Shown here piece after piece: positions 43,448 through 52,179 of a stretch of DNA of 64,000 bases (position 1 is the stretch's first letter; each line of letters opens with the position of its first letter). The DNA is from Blastomonas sp. AAP53 (GTDB taxonomy: Bacteria; Pseudomonadota; Alphaproteobacteria; Sphingomonadales; Sphingomonadaceae), in NCBI RefSeq assembly GCF_000331245.1, contig NZ_ANFZ01000007.1:1-64000 (forward strand). Reading direction: 5' to 3'. The notes beneath the pieces were generated by a model. It had not been told where the DNA came from. It did no database searches and saw only the letters and a list, made by a program, of their open reading frames with translations. The position numbers and the translations under genes are program-made.

Positions 43448-45027
43448 ACGGCAAATCCAGTCGCGCGTGCCTTCGCCGTCGCGATCCCCCGAGCGGTCGG
43501 TGCGCGAAAGCGCGCTGCTACATATTGGTCGGGGCGCATCAGCACGGCAGCGCCCGGCGTCAGGTCGTACCGCTCGATGGCCAGCGGTGAATGCGCAACA
43601 TCGATCACCTCGATGTCGCTGGCTTCGACTGTTGGGAGCGCGCCGTGGCTGAGGAGCTTGAACCCCCCGCCCACCCGGTTCAGCAGCCAGCCATCGCCCA
43701 TCGGAGCATCCAGACCGGGGCACCCTGCGGATATGCCCTGCCAGTTCTCGTTCGCGGCATCCGGCGTGCTCAGCGCCGATTGCGGGTAATGGACGGCGGT
43801 GGACAACCGCCCAGAATTCACAAAGGGCCGGGCAAAGGCATGTTCGGACGCCAATTCCAGCACTGCATCGCGGAACGCCATTGCGATGCTGGATGCCGGT
43901 GCCATGAAATCGGTTGAGCGGGACGAATTGAGGATATTCTCATCGGCCGTGGCAATAGCTTCGCTGTTATAGCTTTCCAGCAGGTCAGGCCCTGCGGCAC
44001 CGGTCAGCACGGCATCGAGTTTCCAGCCCAGATTGTCGGCATCTGCCACACCGCCATTGCAGCCACGTGCGCCGAAGGGTGAAACAAGATGCGCGGAATC
44101 GCCTGCAAAGATCACACGGTCATGAACGAAGCGCGCCATTCTGCGGCACTGGAAGGTATAGACGCTGTACCACTCCGGCGTGAACTGAACGTCATCGCCC
44201 AGCATGGCGCGGACCAGCGGTTCGACATTTTCGGGTCTGATGCAGGCTTCGCGATCGATGTCCCAACCGAGCTGAAAATCGAGCCGCCAGACATCATCGG
44301 GTTGCTTGTGCAGCAGCGCCGATTTGCCCGGATTGAAAGGCGGGTCAAACCAGAACCATCGTTCGGAGGGCCGGGCCTGGGTCATGCGAATGTCGGCGAT
44401 CAGGAAATTGTCCTCGAACACCCGTCCCTCGAAATCGAGGCCCATGCGGTCTCGCACCGTCGATCTGTGCCCGTCACACGCGACGAGCCACTCGGTGTGC
44501 AGGGTATAGGCGCCCGCATCGGTGCCCACCTCCACATCAACCGCGTCATTGCGTACGCTGAGATCGGTAACCCAGTGCCCCCAGCGGAGCTCCACATTGG
44601 GCAAGACCGCCAACGCATCGATCAGGATCATTTCGGCATGATATTGCTGCAGGTTGATGAAGCCCGGCATCTTCTGGTTCTTCACCGGCAGCATATCGAA
44701 CTGGTAGACAGGTTCGCTATCCGCTCCCCAGAAGACTTTGCCTGTATCCCAGACCACGCCCTTGGCGACCATCGCTTCGCCCACGCCCAACCGGTCCCAG
44801 ATATCGAGCGTGCGCTTGGCAAAACAGATTGCCTTTGATCCGCCAGCCACGAAATCCAGCCGGTTCAGCACGACGACCCTATGGCCGCGCTGGCCCAGAT
44901 CCAGTGCCAGGGTCAGGCCCACCGGGCCGCCGCCGACGATCGTCACGGGGGCATCGTCGTTGGGTGATGATGGCAGGGGGCTGGCGCCGATGTCATGCCA
45001 CACCGGAATATCGGTTCGATTAGCCAT
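43444..45027 (-). CDS. FAD-dependent aromatic monooxygenase (MhpA/PheA-like)
   Basis: 527 residues from the ATG at 45027; longer in-frame starts run into the upstream gene. It is a class A flavoprotein hydroxylase with the Rossmann motif VGGGPVGLTL at 31-40, the DG motif in CDGHRSTVRDRMG and the FAD ribityl motif FAGDSAHLVSPFGARGCN. It would hydroxylate a phenolic acid using NAD(P)H and O2. It is 10 bp after the MBL-fold gene and overlaps the DUF2783-like gene, forming a three-gene unit. Confidence 0.92.
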   Translation of the reverse strand: MANRTDIPVWHDIGASPLPSSPNDDAPVTIVGGGPVGLTLALDLGQRGHRVVVLNRLDFVAGGSKAICFAKRTLDIWDRLGVGEAMVAKGVVWDTGKVFWGADSEPVYQFDMLPVKNQKMPGFINLQQYHAEMILIDALAVLPNVELRWGHWVTDLSVRNDAVDVEVGTDAGAYTLHTEWLVACDGHRSTVRDRMGLDFEGRVFEDNFLIADIRMTQARPSERWFWFDPPFNPGKSALLHKQPDDVWRLDFQLGWDIDREACIRPENVEPLVRAMLGDDVQFTPEWYSVYTFQCRRMARFVHDRVIFAGDSAHLVSPFGARGCNGGVADADNLGWKLDAVLTGAAGPDLLESYNSEAIATADENILNSSRSTDFMAPASSIAMAFRDAVLELASEHAFARPFVNSGRLSTAVHYPQSALSTPDAANENWQGISAGCPGLDAPMGDGWLLNRVGGGFKLLSHGALPTVEASDIEVIDVAHSPLAIERYDLTPGAAVLMRPDQYVAARFRAPTARGIATAKARATGFAV

Positions 45028-45037
45028 GATCGTGCCT

Positions 45038-45997
45038 TCAGCCCTGCAACTGCGCCCAGACCTCGCGGTCGCGTTCCATGGTCCAGATGCGTGGCCAGTC
45101 GATGCCGTCCATCTCGTCCCACAGACGCTGCACGTTGAACGGCAGACAATGCTCAAAGATAGGCCAATGGCCGAACTTCGGCGCCAAAGCTCTGTAGGTC
45201 GCCTCGAAAGCATCCTTCAGAGTTCCTCCGCTGCGATGCGCTGCGCCTACGTGCTCGATCATCCCCAACAGAAATCCGCGCGTCTGCTCGATCGCCGCAT
45301 CGGTGGCGTCGGTGCCGATCGCCACCGGTCCGCGTCCACCGACAAGGTGTTCGGCACGATAGGCCTTGAGCCGGTCCAGCGTTCCGGTCGACCAGTCCAT
45401 GTGGAAAGCATCGCCGGTATACAGCGCCGCCTGCGCCTCCACGAGGTCACCTGCGAACATCGTCTTGGTCTTGTCGTGCCAAGCGATGATATCCCCCGCA
45501 GTGTGGCCGCGACCACAAAATTGAAGGTCGATTCGCCCCCTGTTTCCGCCGAGCTCGATGACATGGCTGTCGGCAAAGGTCTGCGTCGGGCGGGTCAGCC
45601 CGGGAATCTCTTCTGGCTGCTTGAACAGACGCGGCATCCGGCCATATTCGCTGTCCCAATCCTGCATGCCGCGCTCCTCGATCAGCCTTGCGCTGGTCTG
45701 CGACATGATGATGTGCTCGGCATCAAAGGCACTGGCGCCCAGCACGCGCACAGCGTGGTAGTGGGTCAGCACCAGATAGCGCACCGGCTTGTCGGTGTGC
45801 TTGCGCAACTTGACCAGCCAATCCCGCGCGGCAGCAGGCGTTGCGCGGGCTTCGAAGCACACCAGAAAATCCTCGCCCTCGATTGCACCTACATTGGGAT
45901 CGCCCTCGGCGGTAAGGGCATAAACGCCGTCCGCGATCACATTGAGCGTTTCGACCTTGGGTGCGAGGTCGGCGGATGATGCGAAGGGTTTTGCCAT
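45038..45997 (-). CDS. MBL-fold metallo-hydrolase with altered metal motif
   Basis: 319 residues from the ATG at 45997 (GAGAGGC upstream). The MBL fold is clear: GVYALTAEGDPNVGAIEGED at the start, LVLTHYHAVRVLGA at motif 2, GRGHTAGDIIAWHD at motif 3 and MFAGDLVE at motif 4. Motif 2 keeps H79 and H81 but lacks the Asp-His of HxHxDH, so a standard dinuclear zinc site is unlikely. It is cotranscribed with the flavin monooxygenase and may hydrolyse its product. Divergent from a LuxR-type regulator. Confidence 0.85.
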   Translation of the reverse strand: MAKPFASSADLAPKVETLNVIADGVYALTAEGDPNVGAIEGEDFLVCFEARATPAAARDWLVKLRKHTDKPVRYLVLTHYHAVRVLGASAFDAEHIIMSQTSARLIEERGMQDWDSEYGRMPRLFKQPEEIPGLTRPTQTFADSHVIELGGNRGRIDLQFCGRGHTAGDIIAWHDKTKTMFAGDLVEAQAALYTGDAFHMDWSTGTLDRLKAYRAEHLVGGRGPVAIGTDATDAAIEQTRGFLLGMIEHVGAAHRSGGTLKDAFEATYRALAPKFGHWPIFEHCLPFNVQRLWDEMDGIDWPRIWTMERDREVWAQLQG

Positions 45998-46081
45998 GAC
46001 TTGCCTCTCTGTGAATTTCTGCTTTGTTGTGTCGACTGGATATCCCTGCGGCGCGATGCGCTTGTCATTAAGGTTGAGGAC

Positions 46082-46828
46082 ATGCGGCTGATCGATCCCG
46101 AAATCGCCATTTCGCTGCAGAAGGCAGCAGAGATCGAAGGTTTTGGCCTGGCATTGCTCGAAAAGGCGCAAGGCTTGGCGAGAGTGGACGAAATTTTCGG
46201 GTTCGTGCAGCGCACCGGCGAGCGGCCGATCAGCTTCGCCTCATCGAGCGCGCTCGATGGTGCCGATGATCGCGCCAACCTTTACGCAACCCGTTTCCAC
46301 CATTTCGATCCTGTAACATTCGAACGGGCCAAGACCCCGATCGGCCAGGGCTCGGCCACGGTGATCCTGGCAAACGACATTGCCCTGAGCGATTATCGTC
46401 AGCTGTGCTTCGATATGCCTGCGTTCAAGGCCAAATACTTCTTCGGTTGGCACTCGGCCGAAGGGTGGTACGTGATCAATTTCTACGCGCGTATCCTCAA
46501 CCGGGAGGAGGAGCGCCAGGCCCTGCTTCAGCTGTCGGGATATGGCCTCTCGATCATGATGTCGCACACCCTGCCGCTGGCCACCGGTATCGACGCCATA
46601 GCCACTTATGAAACCCGCTTGGGTCGTGTCGCCCCCGAACTGACGCCACGCGAGCAGCAGGTCTGCGCGCGCACGCTTGCCGGTCTGGATGCTCGTGCAA
46701 TTGAAAGCGACCTGGGCATAGGCATCAACACTGTTCGGACGTACCGGCAAAGAGCCTACCGTCGATATGGGATATCGAGTGCAAATGAGTTTTTGCCGTA
46801 TGTGATCAGCAACCGACTGTTCTCATAA
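46082..46828 (+). CDS. LuxR family transcriptional regulator (autoinducer-domain type)
   Basis: 248 residues from the ATG at 46082 (TTGAGG upstream). The N-terminal half resembles the PAS-like autoinducer-binding domain (IEGFGLALLEKAQ; HHFDPVTFERAKTPI; FFGWHSAEGWYV), and the C-terminal LuxR HTH is LTPREQQVCARTLAGLDARA with GIGINTVRTYRQRAYRRYG. No luxI synthase is nearby, so it is a solo that may sense an aromatic compound or exogenous signal. It is divergent from the MBL/monooxygenase unit, 84 bp between starts, and probably controls it. Confidence 0.9.
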   Translation: MRLIDPEIAISLQKAAEIEGFGLALLEKAQGLARVDEIFGFVQRTGERPISFASSSALDGADDRANLYATRFHHFDPVTFERAKTPIGQGSATVILANDIALSDYRQLCFDMPAFKAKYFFGWHSAEGWYVINFYARILNREEERQALLQLSGYGLSIMMSHTLPLATGIDAIATYETRLGRVAPELTPREQQVCARTLAGLDARAIESDLGIGINTVRTYRQRAYRRYGISSANEFLPYVISNRLFS

Positions 46829-47182
46829 GGCATTGTAAAGCCAACTCAATATCCGCACCAGCAAGCTTTGACCTTTGCCATCGGTCGCAAGGTACACGGG
46901 CTTTCAGGACATTGCGCTCACGATACCATCTTGGTGCGATCTGCGCTCGTCGGCGCTTGTGCATGGCCCGAATGACCCGGTAAAGGCAGCTTGTTCACCG
47001 TCCATATCGGCTTATGCGATCAGCAGCCTTTGTCTGGACCGGGATGTCATCACGGCTGACGGGAATGACCGACGCCGGACAGTTGCCCCCCATCGCAGGA
47101 AACGCGAGACCGTCCGCAGACAGACCGGCCAGCCGAAGCCGCTCCAAGGTCTGACGCCCGGGCCTTGCGCGCCACCTGGAAG
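46829..47182. other. Intergenic stretch, 354 bp, no supported gene
   Basis: It lies between the LuxR-type gene (+) and virB11 (-), which converge. A 103-codon + strand frame starting at 46875 has no Shine-Dalgarno, is Arg/Pro-rich and has no recognisable motif, so I regard it as spurious. No tRNA, repeat or clear hairpin is visible; it probably holds the 3' ends of both transcripts. Confidence 0.5.
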
Positions 47183-48202
47183 CTAGGCTGCGATTTTCCC
47201 GGAAATGCCCACGGGGCCGGTTTTCCTGTTCCAGTAGATGTCTGCCACCTGGCGCAGGCCTGCGACCCGTTCCAGCTGAATCACGATATCGACCAGACTG
47301 CCGATCAGTGTCCGCAATTCGCTCTGATCTATGCGCGCTCCGGATTGCAGGGCCAGCATCGCCATCTGGTCGAGCGCGCGTTCGGGGGAATCGGCATGGA
47401 TCGTGGTCATCGATCCAGGATGCCCGGTGTTGATCGCGCGAAGGAACGTCAAAGCCTCCTCGCCGCGGATCTCGCCCAGCAGAATACGGTCCGGACGCAA
47501 TCTCAAGGCGGCCTGGAGCAGCTCGTCAGTGCTGACGCCGCTCTCTCCCAGCCGGCCGCGAGACGCAATGAGTCCCACGGCATTTCCCTGACTGAAACTG
47601 AGCTCCGCACTGTCCTCGATGGCGACAAGGCGCTCGTTGGACGGTATCTCGCGGACAAGCGCATTGACCAGTGTGGTTTTGCCGGTCGAGGTGCCGCCGG
47701 ACACCACGATGGTCTTGCGGCGCTTTACCGCAGCCGCCATGAACGCCACCGGGTCCCCGTTATCATAGAGCGCATGCAGGTCTGCGTCGGGATCGCTCGC
47801 GCGCTTGAGCATGACCTTGCTGAACATCGCATGGTCATGCAGCTCATCCAGCCCATAATCAGTGGTGACCTGCCGTCGAAACGCGATCGCAAACCCTTCT
47901 CTGGTCGCTGGGGGGGCCACGATCTGGACACGGGTTCCGCACGGGAGCGTTCCCGATAACAGCGGCTCGGCGCGACTGATGCCCTGGTGCGACACGCGGG
48001 CAATCTGGCGAGAGAGATGCCAAAGCCATCCCTCATCGAGTGTTGCCTCGGTGTAACGGGCCATGGCTCCGCCGGTGCGTTCGACCCAAAGCTGGCCGCT
48101 GCCGTTGATGAACACATCGGTTACATCCGTCTGCGCCAGGAAAGGTGCAATCGGAGCAAGGAATGCAGCAAGGTAATCGTCATGCTGGGACAAGTGTGTC
48201 AT
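47183..48202 (-). CDS. virB11: Type IV secretion ATPase VirB11
   Basis: 339 residues forming a hexameric inner-membrane-associated ATPase. The Walker A motif is SGGTSTGKTT at 168-177. Asp-box, Walker-B-like RILLGEIRGEEA (about 239-250) and His-box TTIHADSPERAL are in the expected order. It is the last gene of the virB operon and overlaps virB10 by 4 bp. It would drive pilus assembly or substrate transfer with VirB4. Confidence 0.95.
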   Translation of the reverse strand: MTHLSQHDDYLAAFLAPIAPFLAQTDVTDVFINGSGQLWVERTGGAMARYTEATLDEGWLWHLSRQIARVSHQGISRAEPLLSGTLPCGTRVQIVAPPATREGFAIAFRRQVTTDYGLDELHDHAMFSKVMLKRASDPDADLHALYDNGDPVAFMAAAVKRRKTIVVSGGTSTGKTTLVNALVREIPSNERLVAIEDSAELSFSQGNAVGLIASRGRLGESGVSTDELLQAALRLRPDRILLGEIRGEEALTFLRAINTGHPGSMTTIHADSPERALDQMAMLALQSGARIDQSELRTLIGSLVDIVIQLERVAGLRQVADIYWNRKTGPVGISGKIAA

Positions 48203-49383
48203 CGGACCAGAGGAACTCCCGAAAAGTCGAGATCGCGAGCGGTGAAGACAGAGATCGAGGTGCCTGCCTGAACCCGCACGGTGGGCGGCAAATCGGCATT
48301 GGGTATGATGGCTTGGCTGACCATGCCGGGCATCTGGCCGGTTCCGCTGACGATCACATTGTTGCCGTTGCGGTTCGCACGATTGACACCAATCTGCAGG
48401 GCCGTTTGCAACGCGGCATTGGCGAACCTTGCCAGAAAATGGGTATCAACCTTGCCGGGGATTCCCATCGACCCGCTGGCGTCCGCTACCGGCGAGTCGA
48501 GCTTGATTGCAACGCCATCAGGCCGGATCAAACGGTTCCAGGTTGCCAGGACGCGACGTTTTCCGACCTGTTGATCGGCGCGGAATTCGCCAATCAGGCG
48601 GCTGCCCTTGGGGATCAGCACGCGGCTGCCATCGAAGCTGCGGACATCGCGGGATACGATGGCGCGGATCAGGCCAGGGCGTTCGGAGTTGACCGGGGTT
48701 TCAAGCGTTGCAGAGATGATCTCTCCTTGCGCCACCAGAGCAGGCCGGTTGCGGATGAGACTGGCGCGGACAGGTGCATTCTCGCCCGACAGCTTCTCGT
48801 CGTTTGCCCCGCCCGTCCCCGCATCGAATACGACGGAAGATCCCGGAGGCCCGGCGGTGCGCATTTGCGCGCCTGCAGGTGATCCCGGAGCGCCGGGCAT
48901 GGGCTCGGAACGGAAACCGCCAGCGAAACCCGATCCTTCCGAACTAGGCCCGGCTGGCGGCATCCTTGATGCGAAAGCGCCGCCCCCGTTTGCCCCGCCG
49001 CGGGGTGGACTGGTGGGCTGGGAAAAGGCGGGCGAGCCTGCGCGATAGGGCGGCTCGACCCGGACCATCACGGGGTCAGTCCCCGGCATCGGGGAGCCAA
49101 TGATGTCAAGGCCGCCTTCCAGACTGGACGGCAGCGGCGGCGCGGGGGATGCCCCATAGGATCGAGCCGAGGCGGCTGCAGCCTGATCGCCGCGCTGGCC
49201 ATTGAGGGTCAGCATCACAGCACTGCCGATGGCGACAGATGCCAGCACCAACGCCCAGGTGGGAACGCCAGCCGAGGGCAATGCCACCTGGGGGCGACAT
49301 TGCTCAGCCGTCGGCAGTTCAGGCACGACAGCAGCAGGGTCGCCTGACCCAGCCTGACCCGGCACATTGACAGAATCGATCAT
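48199..49383 (-). CDS. virB10: Type IV secretion core protein VirB10/TrbI
   Basis: 394 residues: a cytoplasmic N-terminus, one transmembrane helix at about 42-60, a Pro/Gly-rich periplasmic linker at about 75-175 and the conserved C-terminal beta-barrel domain (LVAQGEIISATLETPVNSE; LIPKGSRLIGEF; PPTVRVQAGTSISVFTARDLDF). It spans both membranes as the core-complex scaffold together with VirB9. It overlaps its neighbours by 4 bp on both sides. Confidence 0.93.
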   Translation of the reverse strand: MIDSVNVPGQAGSGDPAAVVPELPTAEQCRPQVALPSAGVPTWALVLASVAIGSAVMLTLNGQRGDQAAAASARSYGASPAPPLPSSLEGGLDIIGSPMPGTDPVMVRVEPPYRAGSPAFSQPTSPPRGGANGGGAFASRMPPAGPSSEGSGFAGGFRSEPMPGAPGSPAGAQMRTAGPPGSSVVFDAGTGGANDEKLSGENAPVRASLIRNRPALVAQGEIISATLETPVNSERPGLIRAIVSRDVRSFDGSRVLIPKGSRLIGEFRADQQVGKRRVLATWNRLIRPDGVAIKLDSPVADASGSMGIPGKVDTHFLARFANAALQTALQIGVNRANRNGNNVIVSGTGQMPGMVSQAIIPNADLPPTVRVQAGTSISVFTARDLDFSGVPLVR

Positions 49384-50183
49384 CTCTTGCCCCCATCGGA
49401 AGCACGGACGACCCTGGCATTGGCCTTGCCCAGTCGCAGCATGTATTCGGGCCAGATGCGATCGACCATCCAGCCATCTGGCACCTGGCGCAGGGTCACC
49501 AGCGTTTCCTGCTTGTGCTCGTCAATGGCGTATATCGCAGGCAGCGGCGCTGTTTCATCAAACGCGAACAGCGTCCGCATCCCATCGTCGCTGACAAAGA
49601 GCGGGCTTGCCAGCCGGTCACCCTTGATCCTGTAACTTGCTGAAACGGCGATGGCACCCTGCCCTGCCGGACTTCCACCGGGCATGGTTGTGGCTGGGGC
49701 CATGATGCTGTCAGGCTGGGCGGGCAGTTCGCCCGTGACGCCGCCCATCATGGGCGGAACACCAACCTGGCTTGGCAGCGATCCGCCAAAGGGTGCAGGC
49801 GGGCGCGTTTCCACGCCATCATCGGCAAAGCGCAGCTGGAACAGCGCCTCCGGATCGCCTTCAAACGTCGACTGCAGAACAAAGCTGTAGTGACGGCTGT
49901 CCGTCACCACCTCGACATTGGTCGAGGTGCCTGTCACCAGCGGCCGGACAAACAGATGGTCGCCGCTCTTGGAGGGGGTGACGTCCCAGGCGCTGCTGTT
50001 GCCGATTGCCACGCTCTGGATGCGATCTTGCGGGCTCAGCACCACTGTCGCGACATAACCTGGCACCACCCGCAAAGTGTAGACCGTGCCGGGACGGAAC
50101 GTGACTTCGCGGATGCGCGGGTCGTTCTGCGCATGCGCAGGCACGGCGATCAGGATCGCCAGTGTGGCGGCCAGCCATCTCAT
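49380..50183 (-). CDS. virB9: Type IV secretion core protein VirB9/TrbG
   Basis: 267 residues with a signal peptide cleaved after PAHA (about residue 18). The N-terminal VirB9 domain contains PGYVATVVLSPQDRIQSVAI and a typical DHLFVRPLVTGTSTNVEVVTD. A Pro/Gly-rich linker with many Met/Ala residues precedes the C-terminal domain (FAFDETAPLPAIYAID). It forms the outer-membrane core ring with VirB10. No virB7 lipoprotein gene is evident next to it. Confidence 0.92.
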   Translation of the reverse strand: MRWLAATLAILIAVPAHAQNDPRIREVTFRPGTVYTLRVVPGYVATVVLSPQDRIQSVAIGNSSAWDVTPSKSGDHLFVRPLVTGTSTNVEVVTDSRHYSFVLQSTFEGDPEALFQLRFADDGVETRPPAPFGGSLPSQVGVPPMMGGVTGELPAQPDSIMAPATTMPGGSPAGQGAIAVSASYRIKGDRLASPLFVSDDGMRTLFAFDETAPLPAIYAIDEHKQETLVTLRQVPDGWMVDRIWPEYMLRLGKANARVVRASDGGKR

Positions 50184-50953
50184 GGTTCGGACCTCATGAT
50201 CTGGGGTGCGTTGGCAGGTGTGGCCTGGTACGCCGCGCCTTCCGACCGGATGGCGGCGGGTGCAGGTAGCACCGGGGTTGGCGGGGGCGGTGCCTCAGCC
50301 GACACTCGATATGAAAGGACCTGAAAACCGAGCGGGTTGTTGAGCCGGTCTTCCAGTTCCATCGGCTCGCCACGAAAGGCGAACTTCATGGTTGCAACAT
50401 AGGGGCGCGCGCCTTCCCGGCGTCCATCGCGGCGGATCTGCGCGACGTTGAAGCGGACCATGGCGCTGTCCGGGCCCAGCATCGAAACACTCGATATCGT
50501 GGCTTCCAGGCCGATCGACCTCCCGCCCGATGCAATCTTCGTCGCCGGGCTGTTCTGCCCCATCTCGGAAATGTAGCTGGCACGCGCCTGGCGCGCGGAC
50601 CACAGCGCCACCTTGCGATAGGCCTGGCGCACGGTGATGGGGTCGTAGCTCTCCCGCGTGGTGACATATTGCGCCAGCAGCGCCTCCTGCAAGGCCACGT
50701 CGGCTGTCAACGTCTCCATCTGGTCCAGATTCACCCGTTCGACATGGCCGGTGGTCCGGTCGACCAGCACACCCACGGGGACCACTGTCTTGAGCGGCAT
50801 GGCAAGGGCAAGCGCCACGGCCTCCAGCAGCGCGATCGACACAGCGACCGTCGCGATCGTCCAAGCGATGCGACGCGACCGGGCACTGGCGATATCCCGT
50901 TCATCTGCCCAGCTGCGCGCAAGGTCGAAATAGGCGGGCTTGGGTTCGTTCAT
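50180..50953 (-). CDS. virB8: Type IV secretion inner-membrane protein VirB8
   Basis: 257 residues with a cytoplasmic N-terminus, one transmembrane helix at about 30-55 and a periplasmic NTF2-like domain (ALLAQYVTTRESYDPITVRQ; PYVATMKFAFRGEPMELEDR; NPLGFQVLSYRVSAE). VirB8 nucleates assembly and contacts VirB10. It overlaps virB9 and virB6 by 4 bp each. The C-terminal tail is Pro/Ala-rich. Confidence 0.92.
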   Translation of the reverse strand: MNEPKPAYFDLARSWADERDIASARSRRIAWTIATVAVSIALLEAVALALAMPLKTVVPVGVLVDRTTGHVERVNLDQMETLTADVALQEALLAQYVTTRESYDPITVRQAYRKVALWSARQARASYISEMGQNSPATKIASGGRSIGLEATISSVSMLGPDSAMVRFNVAQIRRDGRREGARPYVATMKFAFRGEPMELEDRLNNPLGFQVLSYRVSAEAPPPPTPVLPAPAAIRSEGAAYQATPANAPQIMRSEP

Positions 50954-52179
50954 GATTGCGCCTCCGGACGCTGGGAGAGAAGCCGACCTCGATCCGAGGC
51001 GGTGCGGCGGGCGCCATCGACGATCTGCGAACCGCGCCTGATGGTGCGGACGCCAACCGCCGAGGCGGCCTGGAAGACCAGCGCCGGGGCGGTCGTAGTC
51101 GGGACAGACAGGCTAGAGGCTCGCTCTCGGGCTTCGACCGCGCGCACGATTCCCGTGGTCCGCGATTGTGCCGCCGGCATGACAGTCGGCGCGTGCTGGT
51201 GCGACTGGCTATGCGTGGAGGATATGCTGGCCTGAGCAGTGACACCGGCGCCGGATTGGGTTTCTGCGATGCCCTGCTGTCCGGTCCTGGCCAATGGCAA
51301 CGGCACGGTAAGGCCTCCCGCCAGCCGGTGCATGGCATATAGCAGGCCCAGAATGACCAAAGTGAAGGACCAGATGATGGCGTTCAGCCCGGCAATTTCT
51401 GTCTCGCCAGCGCGCAATGCGGCGCGCACGGGGCCTTCCAGCATCTGCAGCTCGATCGATATCGCAATCGGGATCGCCAGTCCGGCCATTGCGGTCCCTA
51501 TCACCGCCCGCAGCCATCCGATGAACAAGCCAGCCGAGGCAGGAAAGAGCGACGCGGCAAAGGCGAACGGTCCCAGCGCCAGAAGCAGCGCCAGCGCCAG
51601 CCGCGCTGCCATCCACGATCCTGCGCCCGACACAACCATCACGCCGGCAGCGGCTCGCCGCTCCGTCATTGCCAGGCTTTCGGGCACCGTTGCATTTTCG
51701 GCAACGTTCGTGCCGCCAGGCTGCGCGCCATTGGGATCGGCGGCAGCTGTTGGCGAGGCTACGGCCTTTTCTGGTGGCGGCGCGATTGTGTCGTACGCGT
51801 TCTGCAGACGGGCAGGCAGATTGCCTGCATCGATTCCCGCTCCGGGGAAAAGCTCGCCCGCGATTTCCGCAGGGCCATCCATCGCGACCCGATAGATCAG
51901 CCGGTCATAGGCCTGCCAGCTGGTCGCCAATGCGATGACGACACCGATATGCAGCAGAAGAACGACGATATCGTCCGGCACCACCTGCCCGGCCATCAGC
52001 CGATAGCCCAGCCGCGCGATCGCCAGTGTGAGCAGACCGGTCAGCAGGATGTTGAACAGCGTGCTGCCCGACAGTCCCTGCCAGCCGCCCGCGCCAAGCA
52101 ACCCTGCCTGGCAGTCGGTCACCCCGATCAGGCTCTGGACCCAGGCATCAGGGTTTATCGTGCCGCACGTCTCGCTCAT
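50950..52179 (-). CDS. virB6: Type IV secretion polytopic membrane protein VirB6/TrbL
   Basis: 409 residues from the ATG at 52179, overlapping the virB4 stop by 4 bp (ATGA). It has five or more transmembrane helices: about 30-55 and 65-90, then a periplasmic loop and a hydrophobic C-terminal half with ALALLLALGPFAFAASLFPA, GTAMAGLAIPIAISIELQML and IIWSFTLVILGLLYAMHRLA. A long hydrophilic C-terminal tail follows. VirB6 forms part of the inner-membrane channel. Confidence 0.88.
   Translation of the reverse strand: MSETCGTINPDAWVQSLIGVTDCQAGLLGAGGWQGLSGSTLFNILLTGLLTLAIARLGYRLMAGQVVPDDIVVLLLHIGVVIALATSWQAYDRLIYRVAMDGPAEIAGELFPGAGIDAGNLPARLQNAYDTIAPPPEKAVASPTAAADPNGAQPGGTNVAENATVPESLAMTERRAAAGVMVVSGAGSWMAARLALALLLALGPFAFAASLFPASAGLFIGWLRAVIGTAMAGLAIPIAISIELQMLEGPVRAALRAGETEIAGLNAIIWSFTLVILGLLYAMHRLAGGLTVPLPLARTGQQGIAETQSGAGVTAQASISSTHSQSHQHAPTVMPAAQSRTTGIVRAVEARERASSLSVPTTTAPALVFQAASAVGVRTIRRGSQIVDGARRTASDRGRLLSQRPEAQS

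Noticed and set aside
46875-47186. 103-codon frame between luxR and virB11
   Set aside because: No Shine-Dalgarno, Arg/Pro-rich composition and no recognisable motif; treated as non-coding.
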